DNA of 64,000 nucleotides from Pelomonas sp. BJYL3 (GCF_027257975.1 NZ_JANZKX010000001.1:682001-746000), one strand, 5' to 3'. Positions 33,256 to 42,045 are shown, numbered from the stretch's first letter. The notes: generated from the letters alone by a model not told the origin. Translations and numbers: made by a program.

Positions 33256-34407
33256 CTACCGCTCATCAGACGTCACCTCATAACGTACGTCATGCGCCTC
33301 CCATGGAAGGGGCACCTCCCACCGGTGCAACATACGCTCGAGATCCTTTTGCTTGAGCGTGGTATCGCGCCTGGCATTACGCCTGAACAGCGCGACAGCC
33401 GGAACTTCGAGGTAGAGCAGCCGTACGTTTGCGTCGTAGGCGAACAGCAGGTCCAGCGTCTTGTTGCGCATCTGCTCGCTCAAGTGCGTCGCGTTCCAAA
33501 CGAAGGGCTCCTTTCGGCGCAGGAGCGCCTTCGCCTTGTCGATGGCGCGATGGGCTGCCAGTCCATCGTTCTCGCCATGCTTCAGGCCGAGTTCTGCCTT
33601 CGCGTCGTCGAACGATACGATTTCGGTGTCCCGAGCGTGGCGAGCCACCCAGCTGTCCTTGCCAGAAGCCGGCAGGCCGCAGAGCACCGTAACCTCGGAG
33701 CCCTGCACCTGGAAAAAAGGCGTGTCCAGGTGCACCGCCGCTCCCCTGGCATACATCAGGCGCGTGTGCGCCGAGGCCGCCGCCCGAGGTGTGCCCCAGC
33801 AGCCATCCTCGCGTGCAAGTTGCTCGAACAAGGCAATGTCCTCCAGCCGTGCCTGCTGATCGGCGCAGACGCGGCCCCGCATGTCGGCGCGGGCCACGCA
33901 GATCAGGTCCGCCAGATCCAGACCCCACGACAGCCGCCGAGCGATGAACTCCGGTGACTCGCCGCGGCGCGAATCGAAGGCGAAGAACGGCACCTGATGC
34001 ACGGCGATGATGCGGCAGACCGCCTCGCGCAGCTCAAACGGCACCCCCGCGCGCCAGAGCAAGGCCCGCACATCGACCGCCCCTCGGCGCGAGTGGCCGG
34101 GCTGGCCGATCTCTCCGGTGACCGGATCAATGAACGTCGTTTCCGGCTTGCACAGGTCGTGCAACAGCGCCGAGAGGAACAGCGTCTCACGCCGCGTTCC
34201 GCTGGCAGCCTGGAAATGCTCGCACGACAGCAACGCGTCGAGCACCATGCGCGTATGGACGCCGACATTGCCTTCGGCGTGATAGCGCGGGCTCTGCGGC
34301 GTGGCTTCAAGCGCATGCAGCCGCGGAAAGACCTCGCAGCAGCTGGCCCAGTCGTAGCCGGCACCAGCTCCGGCGGGGCAAAGTGAACGGATCATTTCGT
34401 AGCTCAT
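33256..34407 (-). CDS. HD-Pnk: HD phosphoesterase fused to 5'-OH polynucleotide kinase
   Basis: A 383-residue two-domain RNA/DNA end-healing enzyme. The N-terminal HD domain (about 40-200) has H51, the HD pair H83-D84 in SALLHDLCKPE, and H137 in AVHQVP. The C-terminal P-loop kinase (about 238-380) has GLPASGKD (244-251) and the substrate-binding pattern RDTTLKQKDLERM followed by WEVP, as in T4 Pnkp-type kinases. Characterised HD-Pnk proteins, such as that of Runella, remove 2',3'-phosphates and phosphorylate 5'-OH ends. Its start overlaps the RNA ligase stop by four bases (34404-34407), so healing and sealing enzymes are made together. Confidence 0.85.
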   Translation of the reverse strand: MSYEMIRSLCPAGAGAGYDWASCCEVFPRLHALEATPQSPRYHAEGNVGVHTRMVLDALLSCEHFQAASGTRRETLFLSALLHDLCKPETTFIDPVTGEIGQPGHSRRGAVDVRALLWRAGVPFELREAVCRIIAVHQVPFFAFDSRRGESPEFIARRLSWGLDLADLICVARADMRGRVCADQQARLEDIALFEQLAREDGCWGTPRAAASAHTRLMYARGAAVHLDTPFFQVQGSEVTVLCGLPASGKDSWVARHARDTEIVSFDDAKAELGLKHGENDGLAAHRAIDKAKALLRRKEPFVWNATHLSEQMRNKTLDLLFAYDANVRLLYLEVPAVALFRRNARRDTTLKQKDLERMLHRWEVPLPWEAHDVRYEVTSDER

Positions 34408-35309
34408 GTTCTGCTCCCTCTCAGGGCATCTCTGACGACTGCAGAGGAGTCATGCCAGCCTGCTGTGGCCACTGGCGCGTAGAGATCGGCCTCCGGCGCC
34501 AGCCCGTTTGGAATCACCGGTCGCGTGCTGTGATGAGAGCCCGAATCGAGGATGGTCTGGACAAAGTCCGGACGCACCCACTTGTAGCGACCCAGCACCT
34601 GCCGCTCGTCTTCGACCTTGATGTACAGGCCCTCGGACAGGTCAGATTTGTCGGTCTGCTGCCAGGCCAGCGGCAGGTCCAGCTCCTGCCGCCGCACGCT
34701 TTGCTCGAAGGCATTGCGCCACTGCGCGCTCTTCGCAAGTGACGGCCGCACCAGCGCGCGCAGCGACTTGACGTCACGAGGCATCGCGCCCACCTGCAGG
34801 ACCGGGACACTGACGACGGGCGAGCCCGCCAGCATGGCGTGACGCCTCGGCGTGCTGAGGAACTCCTGCGCGACGCGGTCATAGATGTCGAACTCGCAGA
34901 ACCAGTGCGGCAGGCAGTCATAGCTGACCGAATGCTTGGCATACAGCCATTCACCGTACATCACATAGCGGTCTTCCAGCAGCTCGAGCAGCCGCGCTTC
35001 ATGTGCACAAGCCCAGCGCTTGAACGGAGTGAATTGCCGCTCACGGCCACCGCCGACCAGGTAATGGCCGCGGGATTGCAGCAGAAGCTCGCCTCCGCTG
35101 GTGAATGAAACACCGACATTGGCGCCGTCGAGCTTCTCCTCAATGACGGCATGACAGCCAGCCAGGCTGGCGAGGCGGACGTGCTCGTGACCTTCGTCGC
35201 CAACTTGCAGGCGCGAGCCTTCGAGGTGCGGAGTCCTGGGGTACTTCAGGATCTCCAGGGATTGGATTGGAGAGCCGGCGGATGGCGTCGACCCGATGTG
35301 CGCAGACAT
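34404..35309 (-). CDS. RNA ligase, Rnl2-like nucleotidyltransferase
   Basis: A 301-residue ATP-dependent polynucleotide ligase. The adenylated lysine is K59 in motif I (EEKLDGANVG). Motif Ia-like QSRG, motif III YGEWLYAKH, motif IIIa CEFDIYD, motif IV SEGLYIKVE and motif V GRYKWVRPDF are all recognisable and in order. It would seal 3'-OH/5'-phosphate RNA ends prepared by HD-Pnk, the coupled gene downstream. AGGAGA lies nine bases before the ATG. An 18-bp inverted repeat (35321-35338) sits just upstream of that site and could control expression. The natural RNA target is unknown; nuclease-cut tRNA is a common one for such pairs. Confidence 0.87.
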   Translation of the reverse strand: MSAHIGSTPSAGSPIQSLEILKYPRTPHLEGSRLQVGDEGHEHVRLASLAGCHAVIEEKLDGANVGVSFTSGGELLLQSRGHYLVGGGRERQFTPFKRWACAHEARLLELLEDRYVMYGEWLYAKHSVSYDCLPHWFCEFDIYDRVAQEFLSTPRRHAMLAGSPVVSVPVLQVGAMPRDVKSLRALVRPSLAKSAQWRNAFEQSVRRQELDLPLAWQQTDKSDLSEGLYIKVEDERQVLGRYKWVRPDFVQTILDSGSHHSTRPVIPNGLAPEADLYAPVATAGWHDSSAVVRDALRGSRT

Positions 35310-35320
35310 GATCGTCTCCT

Positions 35321-35338
35321 GGTTCGATGGAACGAACC
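35321..35338. promoter_or_regulatory. Inverted repeat in the RNA-ligase leader
   Basis: GGTTCG (35321-35326) and CGAACC (35333-35338) form a 6-bp inverted repeat with a 6-nt loop. It is immediately upstream of the AGGAGA ribosome site of the RNA ligase gene, so it could be an operator or an RNA hairpin affecting translation. No T-tract is present. Confidence 0.45.
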
Positions 35339-35651
35339 GACGACGGGGCGTGCGCGGTGCTTGGCGGGCTAGGCGTCCGCCGCCTGCATGGCGTGGGCGG
35401 GGGAGACGCGGAGAACGGCTGCAGCGGCCGAGTTCATGGTGGGCATGAGACGGATGGCGGTCGACGGCTTAGAGGGCGGCGATGCTGCGGAACACGTTGA
35501 ACTCCGTGAGGCAAAAAGGTGATCGAAGGACGCGCAGTCTATGCACGCCACCCTGTCGATGCAAGTCAGTGCGTGTCGCCGTGACAACGCCGCTGAGGCT
35601 CAATCTGGCAGCGAAGTTGGCGCGGCAAGACGCAGCCACGGGGTCAAGCCA

Positions 35652-35720
35652 CGGGGTCAGATGACGTCTTGAATTTCAAGTTCAACTGCGGCGGGACTTC
35701 AAGTTGAAGGCCTGACCCTG
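35652..35720. repeat. ~66-bp palindromic repeat element, copy 2
   Basis: The left end is GGGGTCAGATGACGTCTTGA and the right end is AAGGCCTGACCCTGCG, with the shared inner piece TTCAACTGCGGCGGG and the ACTTCAAG/TTGAAGG end. The left half has a small insertion relative to the copies at 38771 and 40485. It is intergenic, between the RNA-ligase operon and the FG-GAP gene. Confidence 0.75.
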
Positions 35721-35875
35721 CGCCCTGCGCTGTTCACGCAAGGCGGTAGGCTGGCAACCAGCTTAAGGCCTGACCCTGCCGCGTGACCCTGCCGCGTGCC
35801 GTTGACTGGCGTAACCCGGACAAGGCCGAAGGCCGCCGGCGTCAGGTCCGGCAAGGAGTGGTCCCGAAAGACCGC

Positions 35876-38470
35876 CTATCTTGACCCGGACCGACCGCTT
35901 GCCTTGCGCCAGCCACGGGTCGCGAAGCCCAGCACACCACTGCCTTCCAGCGGCACCTGCCTCAGCAACGAAGCAGGCCCGATGATGTCCAGCAGACCAT
36001 CTCGATTGACGTCGGCCAGAGCCAGCGACTGGATGGAAACCGACCGCCCCAGGATCCCATAAAGTTCTTCAGGGGCGAACTGTCCTGATGGCTTCTGAAG
36101 ATAGAGGCCGACCTGCGACCAGCCCTCGTGCTGCACCACGAGGTCCATGCGCCCGTCTCCGTTGATGTCGCCCGCGACCACGGCGTAGGCCCCGTCCATC
36201 GTCGGCAGGGTCGTGAAGCCGGGAAAGCCGCCGTCCGCCGCTTGAAGGAACAGCAGCAGCGAAGCGGGCCGGTTGGCTTGCGTCGTGCCCGCGATGTCCA
36301 GGCGGCCGTCCCCGTTGAAGTCGCCCACGGCAATGCCCCACACGCCGTCGCTCAGCCCCGTTCTCAAGTAGCGAGGCGCCGAGAAGCGGCCATCCGGCTG
36401 TTGAAGAAGAAGGGCGACCTTCGCTGCGTCCGCCCCCTCGGTCCGGAGTGCCACGACCAGGTCTGGGCGGCCGTCGCCGTTCATGTCGCCAATGGCCACA
36501 TCACGTCCGGCCACGTCGCCGAGGCCCGGTGTCTGATCCAGCACCAGTGAGCCATCTGGCTTCTGCAGCCAGACGAAGGCCTTGTTCCAGTAGTTCTGGA
36601 CGCCGACCAGGTCGAGACGGCCATCGCCATTGATGTCGGCGATCCGCAGTACCTGGATCAGCTCATCAAGAAACTGCCGGGGCTCCAAGGTACCGGCGGC
36701 TGTCTGGGCAAGCACCAGCACGCCACAATTCCAGCTGCTCACGGCCACGTCGGCGCGTCCGTCACCGTTGAGATCTCCGATGGCCAGACCGGTGATGGGG
36801 CAGCGTCGCGTGCTGCTGGAATTGAAGTAGGTGGACAAATCCAGCTTGACCGGGGGAGCCAGCTGACCATCGGCTCGCCCGACGCGGAGATAGACAGCAT
36901 CCGGATAGCGCTCGGCGCCCAGATCGGCATAGACGATATCGGGGATGCCATCACCCGTCACATCGCCTGCAGCCAGGCTGTTGGCACCGATCGATCCATT
37001 GTCTGCGGCCAGGACGCGCTCCGGCTCCCCGAAGCGGCCGGGCGTGGTATCGAAGCCGAAGCGCAGGCTTTGCACCAAGGGGTTGCCAGCCGTGTCGGTC
37101 ACGCCGGTCACAGCGACTTCATAGTGCCTGCCGCGTGCCAGGGCTCCGAGGGGCTCGATGCTGATGGCATTGGTGACTGCACGCACGGTGGCTGGCACTG
37201 CCGCGCCATCGAGGGTCAGCTGCACGTTGGCACCAGTGACGCTCTCGATGGCGGGCATCTCACTGAGGCTGACGCTGATGGAGGTCGTCAGCGACACGTT
37301 GATTGCATCGGCCGCCGGCCAGGTCGCGACGATCTGCGGCCGGGCGGCATCAACGACGAAGGAACTCACCATGTCAATCGAGGGGTGGCGTCCGAACAGG
37401 TCCTGCACCGCAGTGCTGACGGTGAGAAGGTAGTTGCCACTTGCCAGCGCTTCGGCTGGGGTAAAGCGGACCGAGCGCCCGGATACCTGCAACACGCCAG
37501 CCACCGCACGCCCGTCGGGGCCGGTCACGGCAAAGGACGCCGGGGTGATGGTGGCTTCGTCCATCTCCTCATTGAATGTGGCGATCACTCGGGCATTCGC
37601 CATGGCCGGACTTCCGGTCGCGGGCTGAACGGACTGCAGCGAGGGGGCGTCGTTCTCGTTGGACCGCGAACCAAAACGGTACTTGATCAGGTTCAGCGTG
37701 ACCGGGCTGCCGGCCCCCAGGCCCTGCGACGCCTGGGCCTGGCGCACGATACCAACGCCCGGGGCAAACCAGGTGTCTGTGGTGGTGACGAGCTGCTGCT
37801 CTGCCTTGCCCGAACTGGGCTGGACCGTCTGCCTGAGCACCTGCTGGTGATGCACCGCATTGGCGAAGGCGCCTGCGGCTGTGGTGATGGTCTCCGTGCC
37901 CAGGATGGTCACCTGGGCATGCAGGGCCACCCGGTCGGGGCGACCATCGCCGTCGAAATCCATGCCGGAGTCGATCGTCGTGTCCAGCTGCACATGCGTG
38001 TCACCGGCGTAGGCGGGCCATCGCATCACGTAGCTTCCGTCGAACGCACGCTCGATTGCATCGGCGCCCGCAGCGGCGTACTGGCGCAAGCCCGTCGCCG
38101 ACGACGCGTAGGCCCGGAAGCTGTCAGCCGCCGCAACCGGGTCCTGCCGCCGAAACAGCGTGGCCCCTTGCCCATCCGCCAGCAACTGCGTGCCTGCCAC
38201 CCGCACGACGACGGACTCGGTGCCCGCCGTGGTGGCGTAGACGGCCACCCCGTTGGCGTCGAGCGGGAAGAGGCCGCTGGCCAAGGTGGCCAGCGGCGTC
38301 TTGGTGGTGGGCGAGGGATCGACCTGCCCGCCGCTACTGCCACTGCCACTGCTGCCACCGCCCCCGCCACCGCCGCAGGCAGCAAGCCCGATCAGGAACC
38401 CCAGGATCGAAGCTCTGAAGACCCAATGGTTCGTCAGCTGAGCGCCGTGCGCCCTCCGATGCGCATTCAT
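35876..38470 (-). CDS. FG-GAP/VCBS repeat surface lipoprotein with Ig-like domain
   Basis: An 864-residue lipoprotein. The signal peptide ends LAAC with C32 lipidated, followed by a glycine/serine linker. An Ig-like domain pair lies in the middle (about 285-490), with PATGSPAMANARVIATFNEE as in Big_5 domains. The C-terminal 370 residues contain seven FG-GAP/EF-hand-like repeats of the form DxNGDGxxD (for example GDLNGDGRADV, GDMNGDGRPDL, GDINGDGRMDL), which should bind Ca2+ and form a beta-propeller. GGGAGGA before the ATG at 38470 fixes the start. The role is probably surface adhesion or interaction. It is a single-gene unit. Confidence 0.88.
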   Translation of the reverse strand: MNAHRRAHGAQLTNHWVFRASILGFLIGLAACGGGGGGGSSGSGSSGGQVDPSPTTKTPLATLASGLFPLDANGVAVYATTAGTESVVVRVAGTQLLADGQGATLFRRQDPVAAADSFRAYASSATGLRQYAAAGADAIERAFDGSYVMRWPAYAGDTHVQLDTTIDSGMDFDGDGRPDRVALHAQVTILGTETITTAAGAFANAVHHQQVLRQTVQPSSGKAEQQLVTTTDTWFAPGVGIVRQAQASQGLGAGSPVTLNLIKYRFGSRSNENDAPSLQSVQPATGSPAMANARVIATFNEEMDEATITPASFAVTGPDGRAVAGVLQVSGRSVRFTPAEALASGNYLLTVSTAVQDLFGRHPSIDMVSSFVVDAARPQIVATWPAADAINVSLTTSISVSLSEMPAIESVTGANVQLTLDGAAVPATVRAVTNAISIEPLGALARGRHYEVAVTGVTDTAGNPLVQSLRFGFDTTPGRFGEPERVLAADNGSIGANSLAAGDVTGDGIPDIVYADLGAERYPDAVYLRVGRADGQLAPPVKLDLSTYFNSSSTRRCPITGLAIGDLNGDGRADVAVSSWNCGVLVLAQTAAGTLEPRQFLDELIQVLRIADINGDGRLDLVGVQNYWNKAFVWLQKPDGSLVLDQTPGLGDVAGRDVAIGDMNGDGRPDLVVALRTEGADAAKVALLLQQPDGRFSAPRYLRTGLSDGVWGIAVGDFNGDGRLDIAGTTQANRPASLLLFLQAADGGFPGFTTLPTMDGAYAVVAGDINGDGRMDLVVQHEGWSQVGLYLQKPSGQFAPEELYGILGRSVSIQSLALADVNRDGLLDIIGPASLLRQVPLEGSGVLGFATRGWRKASGRSGSR

Positions 38471-38868
38471 GTGCCGTCCTCCCTGATCGGCCGGCAGCTG
38501 CCGCCGATCAACTGGTCTGTTCATTTAAAGCGGCCGGATATTACCTCTGCAGGGAAGGACTCGCATCGGCTTCAGCATGGAATGCCACTCCTTCTCAGCA
38601 CAATTTGCCAGCAGCGGAGGTCAGCGCAGGGCAAGGAGATTGAAGGCCCCTCCGGCCTTTTGGGGCTTCAGAGTCAAGAGCCACCCCTCCGGTGCCGGCT
38701 GGCCACTCCGGTGGCCGACGCCTCTTGGACTGTCCCTGAGGCCCGCGGCAGCCTCAGGGGCACACGTAGCCGCAGGGTCAGGCCGTGAACATCAAGATCA
38801 ACTGCGGCAGGGCTTCAAACTGAAGGCCTGACCCTGCGCCCTGCTTGACCCTGCGCCCTGCTCGAAGC
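38471..38868. other. ~400-bp intergenic region with a repeat element
   Basis: It holds the promoter of the FG-GAP gene (AT-richer patch near 38525-38545, TTTAAAGC) and a full palindromic repeat copy (38771-38838), followed by tandem GACCCTGCGCCCTGC fragments up to the serine hydrolase stop. No coding frame is convincing. Confidence 0.6.
38771..38838. repeat. ~66-bp palindromic repeat element, copy 3
   Basis: The element starts CGCAGGGTCAGGCC and ends GGCCTGACCCTGCG, so the two ends are exact inverted repeats of each other over 14 bp. The interior (GTGAACATCAAGATCAACTG... through TTCAAACTGAA) is almost identical to copy 4 at 40485. It lies between two leftward genes. Confidence 0.85.
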
Positions 38869-39963
38869 CTACGGCGCCCTGTAGAACGCGGCGATCCTGG
38901 GAATGAAGAGCTCCGGATTCCCTCCCACCAGATTGGTCAGCACGACGACGGCGAGGCCTTCGTCGGGGTAGACCATGAACGCCGCCCGATGGCCGCCAAT
39001 GCCGGCGACCTGCCGCGGACTGGCGGACAGCACTGGCCAGCCCGCCGCCCAGTCGCCGCGGTCGCCGTTGTTCAGCGTTTCCTGCGTCCACATGGCCTGC
39101 AAGCTGTCCTTGCCGAGGAGCCGGCCCTGGGTCAGGGCGATGAGCCAGGCCGCCAGCTCGTCGGCCGTGCTCAGAAGGCCGCCGCCCGCGTGCAGGCTGT
39201 AGGGGATGTCGTAGATCCAGCGGGACAGGCGCTGAGCGTCGTTCGGTGCGAGCGTGCGGCGCGGGAAGTAGCTGTAGATCGTGGCCGCCTGCGGCACCGG
39301 GTCATAGCTGTCGCCAAAGGTGCTCAGCCGCATCTTCGCCACGGCGAACTGCCCGTCGGCCAGGTACTGCTCATACGGCTTGCGCGCCTGCTTGACGATG
39401 ATCTGAGCCAGCAGGCCATAGTTGGTCTGGTTGTAGGCAAAGCGCTCGCCGGGCGCCGCAGCGAGGGGCTGGCGCTTGACGGCCTGCCACATGCTCTCCT
39501 CGGTGGCGCCCGTGGTCGGACCGGGCTGGTCCACGATCTCGGGCAGGCCCGAGGTATGGGCCAGCAACTGCCGGACGCGGATGCCCTGCCAGGCCTCCGG
39601 CAGGTCCTCGAGATAGCGCGACACCGGTGCCTCCAGGTTCACCAGCCCCGCCTCGGCCAGCTGCATCATCGCCACGCCGGTGAAAGCCTTGGTCGCGGAG
39701 TTGATCGGGAACAGGGTGCCGGCACTCACGGGCACGCGGTTCTCCACATTGGCCAGGCCATAGCTTTCCGACAGCACGACCCGCCCGTCCTTGACGACGG
39801 CCAGCTGCAGCCCCGGGATCCTGCGCTCCTGCATGGTCTGCCGGACCAGCTGCCGCACCTGTGCGTTCGCCTGCTCCAGGGTGCTCTGGGCCCGTCCCAG
39901 GCCCGGCATCAGGCCCAGCAGCGCCGCGACGACAAGTGTTGCCTTGAGATGCCTGATTGCCAC
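38869..39963 (-). CDS. Exported serine hydrolase (class C beta-lactamase-like)
   Basis: A 364-residue protein of the beta-lactamase/D-alanyl-D-alanine carboxypeptidase-like family. A signal peptide of about 26 residues ends GRAQ. The catalytic SxxK is SATK (89-92), the second motif is YNQTN (Y177, with Gln where the family often has Asn), and the third is GGH near the C-terminus. Such proteins are usually peptidases or esterases of the periplasm rather than true beta-lactamases. No ATG fits: the open frame begins with TTG at 39999, and I prefer GTG 39963 because it starts directly at a normal signal peptide (VAIRHLKATLVVAALL). A palindromic repeat lies just downstream. Confidence 0.8.
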   Translation of the reverse strand: MAIRHLKATLVVAALLGLMPGLGRAQSTLEQANAQVRQLVRQTMQERRIPGLQLAVVKDGRVVLSESYGLANVENRVPVSAGTLFPINSATKAFTGVAMMQLAEAGLVNLEAPVSRYLEDLPEAWQGIRVRQLLAHTSGLPEIVDQPGPTTGATEESMWQAVKRQPLAAAPGERFAYNQTNYGLLAQIIVKQARKPYEQYLADGQFAVAKMRLSTFGDSYDPVPQAATIYSYFPRRTLAPNDAQRLSRWIYDIPYSLHAGGGLLSTADELAAWLIALTQGRLLGKDSLQAMWTQETLNNGDRGDWAAGWPVLSASPRQVAGIGGHRAAFMVYPDEGLAVVVLTNLVGGNPELFIPRIAAFYRAP

Positions 39964-40129
39964 GGTGCCCTGCCCTGCGAAGCTTCGAACCCGCCGCAAT
40001 GTAGCTACAGCGGTCGAGGGTGGCGAAAGTTTGCGGGCCCGATGTCGCCGCTGGAGGCAGCATTCATACGGCCGTGCAGTGCATCAGGACGGACCGTCGC
40101 GGCGGCCACCCGGGAGGCGGTGCGGCAGA

Positions 40130-40453
40130 ATGCCCGTCATGCGCGATCACCCGGAGTATGACCTTGTCGAGTTCCTGCTTTGCGGGCTCTTCATCGCAGC
40201 CTCGGGCGCCAGCCTGGTCTGGGCCGGCGCCTCGTTCTACCGGGGAGAGCCCTTCTCCGCGCTTGAAGGGGCCGGCCTGGGGCTGATGTTCCTGGGGGGT
40301 GGTGCGAGCCCCAAGCACTACCTGCTGGACTGTCTGACCTTCCCGCTGTCGTTCATCGAAGGGACGGGCCGGGAGACCCCCACCACGGTTCTTGCGGCCG
40401 GAGCGGGGCTTCTTCTTTGGCTGGCGGGCATGGCCGGGAACCACTGGGGCTAG
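40130..40453 (+). CDS. Small membrane protein of unknown function
   Basis: A 107-residue protein with two or three hydrophobic segments (EFLLCGLFIAASGASLVWAG, EGAGLGLMFLGG and VLAAGAGLLLWLAGMAG). The start is ATG 40130 (MPVMRDHPEYDL) or 40139, with GGGAGG upstream. It is read divergently from the serine hydrolase and followed by a palindromic repeat. No family recognised. Confidence 0.6.
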   Translation: MPVMRDHPEYDLVEFLLCGLFIAASGASLVWAGASFYRGEPFSALEGAGLGLMFLGGGASPKHYLLDCLTFPLSFIEGTGRETPTTVLAAGAGLLLWLAGMAGNHWG

Positions 40454-40484
40454 ACCTGGCGAAAAAAGGCGCCGCAGAGACCCG

Positions 40485-40550
40485 GCAGGACCAGGCCTTG
40501 AACATCAAGATCAACTGCGGCAGGGCTTCAAACTGAAGGCCTGACCCTGC
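40485..40550. repeat. ~66-bp palindromic repeat element, copy 4
   Basis: It starts GGCAGGACCAGGCCTT (one base differs from the consensus GGGTCAGG) and ends GGCCTGACCCTGC. The inner ~45 bp match copy 3 base for base. It lies about 25 bp from the broken end of the Coq7-like gene copy. Confidence 0.85.
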
Positions 40551-40574
40551 TCGCTGTGTGACCCTACACGATGT

Positions 40575-40825
40575 GCAGAGCCCGTAGCTGCGACAAGCCG
40601 CTCGCCCGCGCCCGCTGAGCTCCGTCCAGAAGTTCTCACGATGGCGCTCCTCATGCGACTTGAAGGCCAACAGCTCCGGCACCATGGAAGGCGAGGCGAG
40701 GTCAGGCGGGCAACGAAGGCTTGCGCCGCGTAGATGTGAATCGCACCGTTCTCGCCCGCGTGGTTGACTTTGAGGATGCGAACGCCCAGGTCGGGATGGG
40801 CAGCGGGCGGAGTAGCAATGTTCAT
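40575..40825 (-). pseudogene. Degenerate 5' fragment of the Coq7-like gene
   Basis: This stretch is clearly homologous, base for base over most of its length, to 29880-30125, the 5' end of the Coq7-like gene. It starts MNIATPPAAHPDLGVRILKV and keeps the NHAGENGAIHIY iron motif. After ARLT a 5-nt insertion (a GCGAG duplication at about 40689-40698) shifts the frame. Similarity stops at about 40575, before the second half of the di-iron site, so a functional protein is not possible. The palindromic repeat copy 4 lies just beyond the broken end. It is a truncated duplicate of the gene about 10 kb to the left. Confidence 0.85.
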
Positions 40826-41091
40826 CGGATGAATGCATCCTTGGCGATTGAGGGCTTTGCTGAACGCGGGCGCATAGCGGACCACGAGCGATCGGATTCA
40901 ACAACAGATTGCGCCATTTCAAGCGGCGCCAAGGCTAAAGTCCACCTCGTTTGAACGTTAGCCTTCGTCGCGCGCAGTCAAGTCAGGGCGGCTGCAGGCC
41001 ACAGTGAGGAGCCGCAGATGGGCTGAAGAAGCTTCCATTCGTTTTAGAAGCCTGATCGTTTTCTCACTTTTTATCCCGAACGCATGAAGCC

Positions 41092-42045
41092 ATGAAGAAG
41101 AAATTCGCTATAGCCTGCACGGCAGCCGCGATCGCGGCGGCAGCATGCATGGGATATTTTTACGACCCAGACAGCGACAAATCGGTGGGCATATTTCCGC
41201 CGACGCCGGCCTCTGAAGCGACGTCAGCGAAGAGGGATGGCCATGAACCCGCGCGGGCGTCCCTCCCGATATCCGGGAGTGCGTCAGAGGGAAACGGCAC
41301 CAGGCTGCTGGAAAAAAATACCAGCCGGATCGGGATCGCATCATCCGCGCTCAAGAGTGAAGATCCCTTGTTTGTCCGCGAGCAGCAGGAAATAGTCAGG
41401 AACTGCGCTGCACTGAGCCGGCGCGAACAAGATTTGAGGGTCATGGCCTCGGGCGTATTCAATAAATCCCAGGAGCCTGCGTCCCCGTCAGAGAAGGCGC
41501 TGGTGATAGACGCCATCAACAATACCCTGGCAGCCTGCAAGGACTTCCTTTCCCTCGGGATCGTGGCGCTCAAGCAATTGAGCGAAAACATCGGGGAGCA
41601 CGGAAAGTCACTCAATTCCCCCCTATTTTCCGATTCGGAAGACAAGGTTCAGTTGCGCGCGGTCGCTGCTCAGTTGTTGACCTCCAGTTCGCCGCCCTTG
41701 ATCGAGCTTGGATCCTATAGCTTGATACGAGGCATTGAAGACGATGGCCTGGACGATCCCCCCCCCAAGAGCCGCGAACTCTGGGACCGGGCGATTCTTG
41801 TAGCGGGCTGTCGGCTCGGGGGGTATTGCGATGCGAGCTCACTTCAGTCGCAGCGCTTGTGCTGGCAATCGCGCAAATGCGATATGGGAATGCAGGACTA
41901 CTGGCTGTCGGAGCTTGACGACAAAGAGGCCAGCGAAGTCAAAAGAAAGGCCGATCTGCTTGTGAAGTGGATCAAGGCTTCCAGCGCAAATGGCATTTCC
42001 ACAATCAAGAAATATGCCGACTTCGAGAAATTGGCCCTGCACTGA
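41092..42045 (+). CDS. Hypothetical exported protein
   Basis: A 317-residue protein with a signal-peptide-like N-terminus (MKKKFAIACTAAAIAAAAC, where the Cys could be a lipid site although the lipobox is poor). The mature part is mostly helical with no motif I recognise; a Cys-rich patch near 240-265 (CRLGGYCDASSLQSQRLC) may be disulphide-linked. Codon use is visibly less GC-biased than in the neighbours, which suggests horizontal acquisition. It is followed after 188 bp by another orphan of the same style. No function assigned. Confidence 0.7.
   Translation: MKKKFAIACTAAAIAAAACMGYFYDPDSDKSVGIFPPTPASEATSAKRDGHEPARASLPISGSASEGNGTRLLEKNTSRIGIASSALKSEDPLFVREQQEIVRNCAALSRREQDLRVMASGVFNKSQEPASPSEKALVIDAINNTLAACKDFLSLGIVALKQLSENIGEHGKSLNSPLFSDSEDKVQLRAVAAQLLTSSSPPLIELGSYSLIRGIEDDGLDDPPPKSRELWDRAILVAGCRLGGYCDASSLQSQRLCWQSRKCDMGMQDYWLSELDDKEASEVKRKADLLVKWIKASSANGISTIKKYADFEKLALH

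Larger units (their letters stand above)
35310..35875. other. 566-bp intergenic region with repeats, no gene
   Basis: It holds the promoter of the ligase/HD-Pnk operon at its left end and, from about 35640, a cluster of repeat cores: one full palindromic element (35652-35720) and a further AAGGCCTGACCCTG at 35765-35778, followed by GTGACCCTGCCGCG fragments. Short frames are open, but none has motifs or a plausible ribosome site. Confidence 0.6.

Noticed and set aside
35369-35587. Small minus-strand frame of 72 codons in the intergenic region
   Set aside because: No ribosome site, no motifs, and biased composition; not enough support for a gene.
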